DNA of 64,000 nucleotides from Candidatus Defluviicoccus seviourii. Lineage in GTDB: Bacteria > Pseudomonadota > Alphaproteobacteria > Rhodospirillales > Defluviicoccaceae. Where the stretch lies: NCBI GenBank assembly GCA_900609035.2, contig UXAT02000001.1, positions 226,483 to 290,482 of the forward strand, given 5' to 3'. This document shows, piece after piece, positions 8,025 to 16,583 of this stretch. Under the pieces are notes generated by a model that made no database searches, was not told the DNA's origin, and saw nothing but the letters and a program-made list of their open reading frames with translations. The translations under genes were made by a program, and so were the position numbers. Every line of letters begins with the position of its first letter. The first letter of the stretch is position 1.

Positions 8025-8058
8025 TCGGGACCCGCCCCCCCTTTGACGGGAGAACGCA

Positions 8059-9324
8059 ATGCTTTCGCCCTCATCGTCAATCGCCTATGCGCCCGAGCGG
8101 AGCCGACCCTCGCTCCTCGCCGGCACGATTGCGGGCTTGGTCAATCTGGCGGTCGTCTGCGCGCTGGTGACCGGGCTGTGGTATGTCCTCCTCCACCCCA
8201 ACGGCGTGTTTGCACTCTACACGCCGATGTACGGGTTCTCGCTCGTTGTCGCCGTCGTCGCCGCCATTGTCCTCATCGCCAAGGTGGCGGAATTTTTTCC
8301 GCTGCAGTCGCTAGCGATCGCCGATCCGGCACGCGGCGTCCTGTTCACCGCGATCGCGGTCGGGATCGGCGTTCTGATCGTGCACGGCTTGTTCTGGAAC
8401 TTCATCGGCCGCTTTGGCGTGACGTACTTCAGCCCGTGGTCGATTGTCGCCGAGGGCGGCGTCGGTGCGGAGTTTTTCAATGCCCGCGAGAACGCATCGA
8501 CGGCGATCATTTATGTTCTCGCCGCGTTCCTATGGATCGCTCTGTACTGGGCGGTCGGCTTCGGCCGTTGGCCGTGGGCAGGCGCCGGCGCCGGCGTGCG
8601 CGCCTGGTCACGCTTCACCACCATCGCGCTGATCGCCACACTGCTCTACGTCGTGCTCTTCCATCCGCATGTTTGCGCCCTGTTCTACCCAGCGCAGACG
8701 ATGGCCGGCGTGACGCCGTGGTGGGCGGCGTTCGCCCAGACGGCGAGCGCGTACTTCAACCTCGGCCTGGTCCTTTGCACCGTGCTGTGGATCGTCATCT
8801 CCGATGTCCTGTGGGAGCAGTGGCCGTGGCGCCTCCTCGATCGCGCCGATGGTCCCGGCTTTGCCCGCGGCGCGTTTGCATTCGTCGGCACGATCGTGCT
8901 CGGTGCGGCCACGGTCTGGATCGCGCTCGCGGCGATGACTGCCGTCTGGATGGAGCCATTCGAGGGCGGGCAGTACACCGATGCCCCCTACTTCCGCTAT
9001 CTGCATGCGGGTGAAATCGCCGGCTTCGGCATGCTCGGCGCCTTCATCACCCGCGCCTATCTGGATGCTCCGTTGCAGCGCCTGGCATTGGCGGCCCGGC
9101 TCGCGGCACGAACGCTGCTCGCCGCCGCTGTCGGTGCCGTGGCCTACGTGTTCTATTACTCAAGCGCCGGTACGGCACTGTTGGGGCGCGTGCCGGGGAT
9201 CGGCCAGCCGGAGGATACGCCACTTGTTTGGACGCTGCTGTTCATTGCTGTTGTCCTGTGCCAGCTGGAGTTCTTCCGCGGCTGGCCGCTCACGCGGATG
9301 GACGACGAAGGCGCCAGGCGATGA
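8059..9324 (+). CDS. Polytopic membrane protein, unknown function
   Basis: 421 residues, rich in aromatic and aliphatic residues, with about ten predicted membrane segments. I recognise no family. Two similar blocks are visible: one reads FSPWSIVAEGG..AEFFN..YVLAAFLWIALYW (about 130-180), the other VTPWWAAFAQTASAYFN..CTVLWIVISDVLW (about 215-255). This suggests an internal duplication with a PW-x(11-12)-FN pattern. Cysteines are few and no cofactor motif is seen. The gene lies 94 bp after the exported MBL-fold gene and its stop overlaps the next start (ATGA). It probably belongs to the same unit and could be a transporter or membrane partner of the exported proteins. Confidence 0.65.
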   Translation: MLSPSSSIAYAPERSRPSLLAGTIAGLVNLAVVCALVTGLWYVLLHPNGVFALYTPMYGFSLVVAVVAAIVLIAKVAEFFPLQSLAIADPARGVLFTAIAVGIGVLIVHGLFWNFIGRFGVTYFSPWSIVAEGGVGAEFFNARENASTAIIYVLAAFLWIALYWAVGFGRWPWAGAGAGVRAWSRFTTIALIATLLYVVLFHPHVCALFYPAQTMAGVTPWWAAFAQTASAYFNLGLVLCTVLWIVISDVLWEQWPWRLLDRADGPGFARGAFAFVGTIVLGAATVWIALAAMTAVWMEPFEGGQYTDAPYFRYLHAGEIAGFGMLGAFITRAYLDAPLQRLALAARLAARTLLAAAVGAVAYVFYYSSAGTALLGRVPGIGQPEDTPLVWTLLFIAVVLCQLEFFRGWPLTRMDDEGARR

Positions 9325-9596
9325 CGCGCCCGTCGCGCCGCCGGCTCATCTGCCGTGAAATCCCATCCGGCCTTGCCGCGCTGATCGGTCTGTTCAAGGG
9401 CGAGGACGACGTGGAGTCGCGTGAGCAGGCCGCGTTTGCTGCCTTCGATGCCGAATGGCGGGCGATGGGCCCTGACATGCTGGCACAGGCGGCCCGTGCC
9501 GCTGGCGTGGTGGATAGCGAAGCGGCCGGAGGGAACCACGACGATCTCGTCAAAGCCCTCTGGCAGCGCACCCGGACCGAAGCGGATGTCGGCTGA
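9321..9596 (+). CDS. Small hypothetical protein
   Basis: 91 residues; start ATG overlaps the stop of the membrane-protein gene by 4 nt, which argues for a real, coupled gene. It is mainly helical by composition, with a basic N-terminus (TRPSRRRLICREIP) and an acidic middle (FKGEDDVESREQAAFAAF). No family recognised. Its end overlaps the following gene by 11 nt. It could be an assembly factor or chaperone: small acidic cytoplasmic proteins often sit next to exported redox enzymes, but there is no motif to support that. Confidence 0.6.
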   Translation: MTRPSRRRLICREIPSGLAALIGLFKGEDDVESREQAAFAAFDAEWRAMGPDMLAQAARAAGVVDSEAAGGNHDDLVKALWQRTRTEADVG

Positions 9597-10536
9597 CGAG
9601 CGCATTTCGCTGCATCTTGCGGCCCTCTTCCGCCATGGGCTGCAGGCAGATGGCGTTCGCGCCGCAACCGACCTGAAGGGAGTGAGCGAGGTCTGGCCGG
9701 CTCCGGGCAGCGGTCCCGCGTGGGCCTGGTACCTGTGGCTGACGACCAGCCCTGGAGCCTATGAGTTGCGCCTGGTCGAGGCGGAGGTTGTGAGCGTCGG
9801 CCCGAGCCGGCTCGCCCGCGGATCGCTGGCCCTGCGCTACTTCCCCGCCCCGGCCGAGCCGGTGTTCGCGTGCCTTGCGCCGGCGCAGCAGGACCTGCTC
9901 CGCTCGCCGGTGTTCGATGAAACGCGCACTCCCCGCTTCGGCCTCAACGACCGGATCCCCCCTGATTGGTTCAACGTCGGCACCATCGAGCTGTACGAAG
10001 CCGCCGATGATACCGCGTCGGTTCTGATGCTGGCAGCGGACGACCCGCTCGCGGCTTCGCTGGCGCCGCCGTGGCCGCAAGTGGAAAACGCAAGGTCTGA
10101 CGTGCCAGCCTGGCAGCTGGCGTATCCGATATTCGACGCCCTGATCGGCCTTACCAGCTATATGGAGCGACGCCAGCCCGCCCGCGTCATCTGCAGCCGC
10201 CGGCCAGGGGCGGTGCCCGACTCCGGGTTGAAAGCGGCACTGGTGGCGTTCGTCGATCGCGACCAGCCGGAGGCGGCAACTACGGTCGATCGTCTCGAAG
10301 CGGTGCTCGGCTCGGATCCATGGCAGACCTTGTGCCGGTATCCGGTTCGTGGGCCAGGTGAGACCGATTGCCGCCGCCACCGCCACTGTTCCGGCGAGCA
10401 TGACCACCATCACCACGACCACCACGGCCACGGTTGCACTGCCGATATATCGATCCCGCTTCGCTGCAGCGACACGTGGTGGACATTAGCCGCCTTTGAC
10501 GGGGCGATCACGGCCCTGCCCTGCGGCTGCCACTGA
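9586..10536 (+). CDS. Unknown protein with His/Cys-rich metal-binding tail
   Basis: 316 residues, no recognised family, no signal peptide. The first 250 residues are a mixed alpha/beta domain with many aromatic residues (YLWLTTSPGAYELRLVEAEV). The tail is unusual: Cys-rich flanks surround a histidine block (HDHHHHDHHGHG), and the protein ends in CGCH. Such tails usually bind Ni, Zn, Co or Cu. It overlaps the preceding gene by 11 nt and so belongs to the same operon as the exported metallo-hydrolase. A role in supplying metal to that enzyme is a plausible inference but not shown. Confidence 0.62.
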   Translation: MSADERISLHLAALFRHGLQADGVRAATDLKGVSEVWPAPGSGPAWAWYLWLTTSPGAYELRLVEAEVVSVGPSRLARGSLALRYFPAPAEPVFACLAPAQQDLLRSPVFDETRTPRFGLNDRIPPDWFNVGTIELYEAADDTASVLMLAADDPLAASLAPPWPQVENARSDVPAWQLAYPIFDALIGLTSYMERRQPARVICSRRPGAVPDSGLKAALVAFVDRDQPEAATTVDRLEAVLGSDPWQTLCRYPVRGPGETDCRRHRHCSGEHDHHHHDHHGHGCTADISIPLRCSDTWWTLAAFDGAITALPCGCH

Positions 10537-10553
10537 CGGCGGCATTCGTCACC

Positions 10554-10565
10554 ACAAGCGCTTGT
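10554..10565. repeat. 12-bp palindrome in an intergenic stretch
   Basis: ACAAGCGCTTGT, perfectly symmetric, 17 nt after the His/Cys-rich gene. It could be an operator or the stem of a small hairpin. The rest of the 232-bp gap before the Anbu gene shows no clear promoter. Confidence 0.35.
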
Positions 10566-10768
10566 TTGCGCCCCTTTAAGCGCTCGCCGCTAATCCGATC
10601 GGCTGTGAGATGTGCCGGGCCAACAAGCGCATTCACCAGCAACCGCGCTAATGGTCGGCGCTTGCGTTGCGCTCGTCGCTTCGGTCATTCCATCTTTGTT
10701 GAAGACGGCCCATCTTTGATGACGACGGCGCATCTTGCCGATGCCAATGACACAAACAGGAGGCAGGG

Positions 10769-11530
10769 ATGACGTACTGCGTGGGTGTCAAGGTCAACGA
10801 GGGGCTGCTGTTCGCCAGCGATTCGCGGACCAACGCCGGCGTCGACAGCGTCGCCACGTTTCACAAGCTGTTCGTCTTCCATCAGGAGGGTCAGCGGCTG
10901 ATTGTCGTCATGACGGCAGGCAATCTCGCCGTTACCCAGGAAGTGATCACCCGCTTGCAGCAGGGCCTCAGCACGGACGAGCCCGGCCGCAACGTCCTTC
11001 TCGCCCCCACTTTGTTCGATGTCACAATGATGGTCGGCGGGCTGCTGCGCTCCGTCATCGACCGCGACCGTTCCTACCTCCAAGGGTTCGGCGCCGACGT
11101 GTCATCGTCCTTCATCGTCGGCGGCCAGATCGCTGGCGACGAACCGCGGCTGTTTCTGGTTTACCCTGCCGGCAACTTCATCGAGAGCGAACCGGCCACG
11201 CCCTATTTCCAGCTCGGCGAGACGAAATATGGCAAGCCCATCCTCGAACGGGTCCTGACGCCGCAAACGACGCTGGCGCAGGCCGCAAAGTGCGCGCTGT
11301 TGTCGTTCGACGGCACGATCAAGGCGAACCTGTCCGTCGCACCGCCGATCGACGTACTGATCTATAAGGCCAATACCTTGGCGATCGGCCGTCAGCAGGA
11401 GATCGCCGCCGGCGATCCATACTTCGCCACCCTCTCCGCCGGCTGGGGCACCGGGCTTCTCAAGGTGTTTGCCGATCTTGCGGATCCGCCGTGGGCGGCG
11501 GACGACGCGGCGCCGGGAGAGTCCGGCTAG
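10769..11530 (+). CDS. Anbu-type proteasome-like protease
   Basis: 253 residues; the start TTG/ATG-region gives MTYCVGVKVNEGLLFASDSRTNAG, the hallmark of the Anbu (ancestral beta subunit, bacterial proteasome homologue) family. After removal of Met1 the new N-terminal residue Thr2 is the expected nucleophile, with Asp/Lys partners in SDSRTN and downstream. Related proteins assemble into open helical or ring oligomers; substrates are unknown. In most genomes Anbu sits with a circularly permuted ATP-grasp, an alpha-E and a transglutaminase-like gene. None of these is seen here, so this copy is an orphan in the window. AGGAGGCAGGG precedes the start. Confidence 0.86.
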   Translation: MTYCVGVKVNEGLLFASDSRTNAGVDSVATFHKLFVFHQEGQRLIVVMTAGNLAVTQEVITRLQQGLSTDEPGRNVLLAPTLFDVTMMVGGLLRSVIDRDRSYLQGFGADVSSSFIVGGQIAGDEPRLFLVYPAGNFIESEPATPYFQLGETKYGKPILERVLTPQTTLAQAAKCALLSFDGTIKANLSVAPPIDVLIYKANTLAIGRQQEIAAGDPYFATLSAGWGTGLLKVFADLADPPWAADDAAPGESG

Positions 11531-11642
11531 AGACGCAGAAAACAAGCGGAAGCCAAAGCCTTCGGCCGTGCACGACCTCGCTGCCGCCCGAGGGCTCTGC
11601 TAGGCTCATGCTTTGCCCTTTGGCAGCACTCGTTAAGCACCC

Positions 11643-11996
11643 ATGGCACCCGCTGCAGCCGATAGCACTCGCCTGACCGATCTGCTTACGCGGCTTGACG
11701 CCGCCACCGGCCCGGACCCAACGCTCGATCGGGACATCGGCCAAGCCCTGGGCGGAAGCACCACTGCCGGCGAGGGACCGGCCTACACCGCCTCAATCGA
11801 CCGCTGTTTCGATCTCTTGCATCAAGTCGCCCCTGGCTGGCATTGGCATGTCGGCTTCGGCGTCACCGGCCTCCTTCCCTACGCCACCCTGGCGCTCGGA
11901 CCGCGGCGGTTCGAGGCAAGCGCTGCAACCGTGCCGTTGGCGCTCTTGAATGTGATCGTCCGGGCGGCTTGCGCGCGTTCGAGCCCCGACATCTGA
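11643..11996 (+). CDS. Small hypothetical protein, phage_ABA_S-like pattern
   Basis: 117 residues. The layout is YTASIDRCFDLL, then APGWHWHVGF, then ALGPRRFEASAATVPLALLNVIVRA. It resembles small phage and host proteins of the phage ABA-sandwich type, which carry a conserved Trp-rich strand and a final helix. I am not sure of this assignment. There is no strong ribosome-binding sequence before the ATG. It stands alone between the Anbu gene and the PhnD-like gene. Confidence 0.5.
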   Translation: MAPAAADSTRLTDLLTRLDAATGPDPTLDRDIGQALGGSTTAGEGPAYTASIDRCFDLLHQVAPGWHWHVGFGVTGLLPYATLALGPRRFEASAATVPLALLNVIVRAACARSSPDI

Positions 11997-12084
11997 ACAG
12001 CACTTTTGCGCGCATTTGCCCCCTGCAAGCGTGTTTTCGATGGGAGCGATTTTGCCACAAATGGGCCATCATCGGGTGAAAGTA

Positions 12085-12093
12085 TGATATAAT
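12085..12093 (+). promoter_or_regulatory. Extended -10 promoter TGATATAAT
   Basis: A perfect TATAAT preceded by TG one base upstream (extended -10), in a locally AT-rich stretch. The start of transcription would be near 12100, some 25 nt before the ATG of the PhnD-like gene. No good -35 is present, as usual for extended -10 promoters. Confidence 0.6.
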
Positions 12094-12125
12094 CAGGGAT
12101 CCGGGGAAGAGTGGGAGGGAGGGCG

Positions 12126-13013
12126 ATGAGAGGCAGAGCGCGGCTCGCGCGTACGGCGGCGATCGTTCTCGCGGCGGTCATGGTGCTCGCGCTGCAGCCA
12201 AACGCTGGCGCAGAGGATCCGCCGTCGCCAGCGCGGGAAAACGGTTACGTTTTCGGCGTATTCCCTTATTTGCCTCCCCTCACGCTTGACCACGTCTTTG
12301 CGCCAATTATCGCCAGCCTCGAAACGGGCGTTGGCGCGCCGGTGCATCTCCGCTCGACGACAACGTTTTCCGGATTTGTCGAGGAACTCGGCAAAGGCCA
12401 CTACGATCTCATCTTTGCCCATCCGTTCTTCTATATTCTTGCGGCGGATCACTATGGCTATGTGCCGCTGGTGCGTTTGGCAACGCCGCTCACCGCGGTC
12501 TTCCTGACCCGCCATGATGATCCTGCCGACTCGATGCTCGCGCTCAAGGGCCGTGTTCTGGGGCTGCCGCCGGAGTTGTCGGCGGTCAGCGAGGTTGCGC
12601 AGCGCGAACTCGCGGCTGCAGGTCTTACCCCCGGCGTCCAAATCCAGCTTCGTCACCACCAATCGAAATCATCGTGCCTGCATGCCCTCGCATTGGGGAC
12701 GGCAGACGCCTGTGCGCTACCCCGCTTCGTGCTCAAGCAGCTACCGGCCGACCACATCGCAACCCTCAAAGTCATCCACGAGACGGCCCCGATCCCTAAC
12801 GTCGTCATCGCCGCCCACCCGCGATTGAGCGAAGCTGATCGCACGAAGCTTATCCAGACCGTGCTCGCCTGGCCCGACACGGCAGAAGGACGGCAGATTC
12901 TCGCCGATGCCGGCTGGGAGGGGTTCGTCGCCACCGACGACCACGACTACGATGAACTGAGGCGATGGGGGGTAGCGACGGTTCAAAACAGGCGGCAGTC
13001 TGCCGCCGAGTGA
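12126..13013 (+). CDS. PhnD-like periplasmic substrate-binding protein
   Basis: 295 residues: signal peptide (about residues 1-29, ending NAGAE), then a periplasmic-binding fold of the phosphate/phosphite/phosphonate PhnD type. Family traits are FGVFPYLPPLTL, FSGFVEELGKGHYDLIFAHPFFY and the second lobe with DACALPRFVLKQLP. GGGAGG precedes the ATG. No ABC permease or ATPase gene is near. Instead a membrane GGDEF-EAL protein begins 13 nt downstream. The protein is therefore more likely a ligand sensor that docks on that receptor than a transport component. Confidence 0.82.
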   Translation: MRGRARLARTAAIVLAAVMVLALQPNAGAEDPPSPARENGYVFGVFPYLPPLTLDHVFAPIIASLETGVGAPVHLRSTTTFSGFVEELGKGHYDLIFAHPFFYILAADHYGYVPLVRLATPLTAVFLTRHDDPADSMLALKGRVLGLPPELSAVSEVAQRELAAAGLTPGVQIQLRHHQSKSSCLHALALGTADACALPRFVLKQLPADHIATLKVIHETAPIPNVVIAAHPRLSEADRTKLIQTVLAWPDTAEGRQILADAGWEGFVATDDHDYDELRRWGVATVQNRRQSAAE

Positions 13014-13026
13014 AATCCGGTCGGCC

Positions 13027-15825
13027 ATGTCGCTCAAGTCCCGCATAGCCGCAACCATCTTTCTGGTCGAAGCGATCCTGATCGCGGTGCTGTTGCTGGC
13101 AACCGCGGCGGAGACCCGCGAGAGCCTCGCACGGCACTTCCGGGCGACGGAACAGACGCTTTTGCAGCTGATGGGCGATCTCAGCCGCGCAGCCTTCTTG
13201 ACCGAGGATTACGCGGAGCTGCAGGCCTTCATCGATCAGGCGGTCGAGCACCCGCGGATCGAGACCGTCGTCCTAACCGATGTCCGTGGCCGCGTCGTGG
13301 TGTCCACTCTGCCGAACCTCTTGGGCACGACGCTGCGCGAGTTCACCGACACCGAGCACCATCATTGGCGGTTACGTGAGGTGCGCGGACATTCGAATGC
13401 GCTCGGCACCATCGCCGTCAGGTTCTCCGACGCGGCCGTCGTCGAGATGTACACCCGAATCCGTAACGGCGCGCTGCTGATCGCGGTCATCGGCCTGGTC
13501 GTCAGTTCTTTGGTCGGCGTCGGCGTCGGCTTCCTTCTCACCCGCCGCCTCGAACGGCTAGCGTCGGCGGCAGACCGGGTGGCAGACGGTGACACCTCGA
13601 TCCGCGTCGATGATCGCGGCGGCGACGAGATCGGCCGCCTGACCCGGGCATTTTCGAGCATGGTCGGGAGGCTGCAGCGGCGCGCCGCCTACATGAAACG
13701 TACCCGCGACCTCCTTATCGAACCGACTCAGGCGATGTCGCAGGGTTTTGCGGTCTGGGATGCCGACGAGCGCTTGGTTCTTTACAACCCCCGCTTCCGG
13801 CAACTGTTTCATGAGATCGCGGACGATGTTGTGAGCGGGCTGCCGTTCAGGGAGTTTTGTTCCCTCCTAGACCCGCACATCCGCGGCGAGGCCGTCTCGG
13901 AGTGGCTGTGCAACTGGGACAGGACGGGCCACCACGCGCAAGGCGTTTGGGAACTTCGCTTTCGCGACGGCAGATGGCTCGAAATTCGCGAGACGCGCAC
14001 CACGGCGGGCCGAACGATCGGCATTGTCACCGATGTCACCAGCGCTCGCGCGCAGGCGCTGGCACTCGTGGAAAGCGAACGGCGGCTGCGTGCGATCATG
14101 GACTCGATGTTCGATGCGATGATCATCGTCGACGACAACGGCCTGATCGATACCCTCAATCCGGCGGCGGAGGCGATGTTCGGAGTGCGGACGAGGGCGG
14201 TCCGCAGCCGGCCGATCGGAACGCTGCTGGCACTCGCCAGCGACGATGACCGCAGCGGCACCGCACCGCCCTGCCAAGCGGCCGACCTCAAGGTGATTCA
14301 GGGCCGGCCGGTGCGGGAAATGTGGGGACGGCCGCGGCGCGGCGCCACGTTCCCCGTCGAGATCTCGGTCTCCCACGCCCTGCTCAAGAATGGCCGGATC
14401 ACCATCGTCACAGCGCGCAACATCAGCGAGCGCAAGGCCGCCGAGCAGCAGATCGTCTATCACGCGACCCATGATCAATTGACGGGACTGCTCAATCGCA
14501 GCCAGTTCATGGAGCGGCTTAGGGCGACAATCGAGGGCAGTACGGATGCTCAGGATCAGCTCGCCGTCCTGTTCCTCGACCTTGACCGCTTCAAGGTCAT
14601 CAACGACAGCCTTGGCCACATGATGGGCGATGCGCTGTTGGTCGCCGTAGCAAAGCGCTTGCGGCGAAGCCTGCGCGAGCACGACATCGTCGCCCGCATG
14701 GGCGGTGACGAGTTCACGGTCGCCCTTCCAGGAATCGACAGCGAAGCGACGGCGCTACGCATCTGCCGCAAGCTGATCGAAACGATGCGCGCGCCGTTCG
14801 TCGTCAAGGGCCAGGAACTGCACCTGACGACAAGCGTCGGCATCAGTCTTTATCCCGCCCATGGTGACAGCCCGGAGATGCTCCTGCGCCGTGCCGATAC
14901 GGCGCTCTATCGCGCCAAGGCAAAAGGCAAGAATCAATATTGCCTGTTTACGGCAGGCTTGGGCGGCAACGTCGACTACCATGTCTACCTCGAGAACGAG
15001 CTGCGCCAGGCGATCGAGCTAGGCCTGCTGCGCGTCGTCTATCAGCCGCAGGTCGAACTTGGCTCAGGCAAGATCATCGGCGCCGAGGCCCTCCTGCGCT
15101 GGCAGCATCCGCGGCTGGGGGCGGTGCCGCCCAAGGTCTTCATCGCGACCGCCGAAGATGCCGGTCTGATCGGCAAGATCGGCACGTTCGTCTTGGCGCA
15201 GGCGTGCGCGCAGCTGCGCCGCTGGCGCGAGTCCGGGGCTGGACCGCTGCGCATCGCCGTCAATCTGTCGCCGCGGCAGATCCACGATCCGGAATGGCCA
15301 GCAACGGTAACGTCCTGCCTCGAGTCAGCAGGCGTGCCGTCGGACTGCCTCGAATTCGAACTGACGGAAAACGTCTTCATCGAGGACGACGACACCACCG
15401 CCCGCTTTGTCGAAGCGATGCGCGAACTCTCGATCGGCCTGGTCCTCGATGACTTCGGCACCGGATTCTCGTCACTCAGCTATCTGCGGCGCTATCCGAT
15501 CCGCCGCATCAAGATCGACCGCTCGTTCGTGAGCGACATCGGCGGCGGCAATGACGGTGCCTTGGTCCGAGCGACAGTGGCGATGGCGAGTTGCCTCGGC
15601 ATCGGCGTCATTGCCGAAGGTATCGAAACCCGTCCGCAGTGGGAGTGGCTGCGCCAGCACGGCTGTCCCGAGGGGCAGGGCTATCTGTTCGGCATGCCGG
15701 AAGAAGGCGAGCGCCTCGCCCAAAGGATCAGCGGTATCAAGCGGCACGCCGGCCAAGTGGTTGCCTTTTCCGCTTCCCGCGAGGCTTTTCGCGAGCGCGC
15801 CCATCCGGTTGGCCGCGACACGTAA
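13027..15825 (+). CDS. Membrane sensor GGDEF-EAL c-di-GMP protein
   Basis: 932 residues. Domains in order: TM1 (about 8-28); periplasmic Cache-like sensor (about 30-148, VVLTDVRGRVVVSTLPNLLG); TM2 (about 150-172); HAMP (about 172-225); two PAS regions (about 230-340 and 350-460); GGDEF (about 470-640); EAL (about 650-905). The cyclase motif GGDEF (559-563) is intact, with an RxxD inhibitory site (REHD) five residues before. The EAL triad (687-689), DDFGTG and AEGIET are also intact, so both synthesis and hydrolysis of c-di-GMP are possible. It is co-transcribed with the PhnD-like gene, which probably supplies its ligand input. Confidence 0.9.
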   Translation: MSLKSRIAATIFLVEAILIAVLLLATAAETRESLARHFRATEQTLLQLMGDLSRAAFLTEDYAELQAFIDQAVEHPRIETVVLTDVRGRVVVSTLPNLLGTTLREFTDTEHHHWRLREVRGHSNALGTIAVRFSDAAVVEMYTRIRNGALLIAVIGLVVSSLVGVGVGFLLTRRLERLASAADRVADGDTSIRVDDRGGDEIGRLTRAFSSMVGRLQRRAAYMKRTRDLLIEPTQAMSQGFAVWDADERLVLYNPRFRQLFHEIADDVVSGLPFREFCSLLDPHIRGEAVSEWLCNWDRTGHHAQGVWELRFRDGRWLEIRETRTTAGRTIGIVTDVTSARAQALALVESERRLRAIMDSMFDAMIIVDDNGLIDTLNPAAEAMFGVRTRAVRSRPIGTLLALASDDDRSGTAPPCQAADLKVIQGRPVREMWGRPRRGATFPVEISVSHALLKNGRITIVTARNISERKAAEQQIVYHATHDQLTGLLNRSQFMERLRATIEGSTDAQDQLAVLFLDLDRFKVINDSLGHMMGDALLVAVAKRLRRSLREHDIVARMGGDEFTVALPGIDSEATALRICRKLIETMRAPFVVKGQELHLTTSVGISLYPAHGDSPEMLLRRADTALYRAKAKGKNQYCLFTAGLGGNVDYHVYLENELRQAIELGLLRVVYQPQVELGSGKIIGAEALLRWQHPRLGAVPPKVFIATAEDAGLIGKIGTFVLAQACAQLRRWRESGAGPLRIAVNLSPRQIHDPEWPATVTSCLESAGVPSDCLEFELTENVFIEDDDTTARFVEAMRELSIGLVLDDFGTGFSSLSYLRRYPIRRIKIDRSFVSDIGGGNDGALVRATVAMASCLGIGVIAEGIETRPQWEWLRQHGCPEGQGYLFGMPEEGERLAQRISGIKRHAGQVVAFSASREAFRERAHPVGRDT

Positions 15826-15855
15826 CATCGCGGCCGACGCACAGGAGGCTGACCG

Positions 15856-16104
15856 ATGCACTGGACGCATGCGACACTGATGAGCACCGCCGAGGACGGT
15901 ACGGCAGCCGTAGTCGCGAGCGATGATCGCTGGGAAGCCCTGCCCTTCGGCATCGAGAACGGCTCGTGCGGCGCCTTTGCAAGCCGGGAGCAGGCGATCG
16001 AGTGTGTCGAGAGCATCCGGGGCGAGGTCGTCTGCTGCGTCGGCCACTTGGCCGCCGATGCCGACGATCCCCTCTCCCCGGCAGTCATGCCTTCCAACGT
16101 CTAA
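15856..16104 (+). CDS. Small hypothetical protein
   Basis: 82 residues with AGGAGG 8 nt before the ATG, a strong start signal that supports expression. It lies 30 nt after the GGDEF-EAL gene and may belong to the same unit. The sequence is acidic with a Cys pair (VVCCVGHLA) and no recognised family. An AED-type acidic N-terminus and EALPFGIENGS segment give no functional hint. Confidence 0.6.
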   Translation: MHWTHATLMSTAEDGTAAVVASDDRWEALPFGIENGSCGAFASREQAIECVESIRGEVVCCVGHLAADADDPLSPAVMPSNV

Positions 16105-16161
16105 GTGGCTGACTCAAAAGAGTCTTTTGGACTCAATATATTCTAACGCATTGTCACACCC

Positions 16162-16263
16162 ATCCACGGCTTCTGACTCCACAGGTCAGTCGTGGATGCG
16201 CGGGTCTTACGCCCGCGCATGACGGTTGGGGGAGACGTGGGGGCTTTCCCCGTTGTCGTCATG
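16162..16263. repeat. Three consecutive hairpins in a non-coding stretch
   Basis: The 479-bp gap between the small gene and the glutamate-synthase-like gene holds no convincing gene but strong secondary structure. Hairpin 1 pairs ATCCAC (16162) with GTGGAT (16192), with inner CTGAC/GTCAG. Hairpin 2 pairs GCGCGGG (16198) with CCCGCGC (16212). Hairpin 3 pairs CATGACG (16218) with CGTCATG (16257), with inner GGGG/CCCC. The 11-mer ATCCACGGCTT at 16162 recurs at 16304. This could be a structured RNA or a remnant of a transposon end; a weak 60-residue minus-strand frame covers it. AT-rich bases lie at 16118-16150. Confidence 0.5.
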
Positions 16264-16583
16264 GCCGGCTCTCCCTCTATCGACAACGCAGAGCCATCAT
16301 GCAATCCACGGCTTGTTGCAAGCAACGCTTTGATTTTGAGGGCATGATTTTCGGTCAGGCTCTAAGCGCCAAGCGCCAGCACCCCCGGCGACAGCGTCGC
16401 CGTTTCCCGATTCGCGACGCAGCGAGATCAGCTCTTCGTGCATTGTGCAGTGCACGATGACAGGTGCGTTTTTTGTTCGATAGGCGTACCATATTCAAGG
16501 ACGTGTGATCCCCGGTCGCGTACCCTCCGAAGCGGTCGGGCTGGACTCTCGCAGACCGGGGCCGCACGGGAAGGATGCTGGCC

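Noticed and set aside
16143..16325. 60-residue minus-strand frame as the end of a TnpB-like transposase
   Set aside because: Some resemblance in composition but no zinc-finger or catalytic motif; kept only as a possible origin of the hairpin region.
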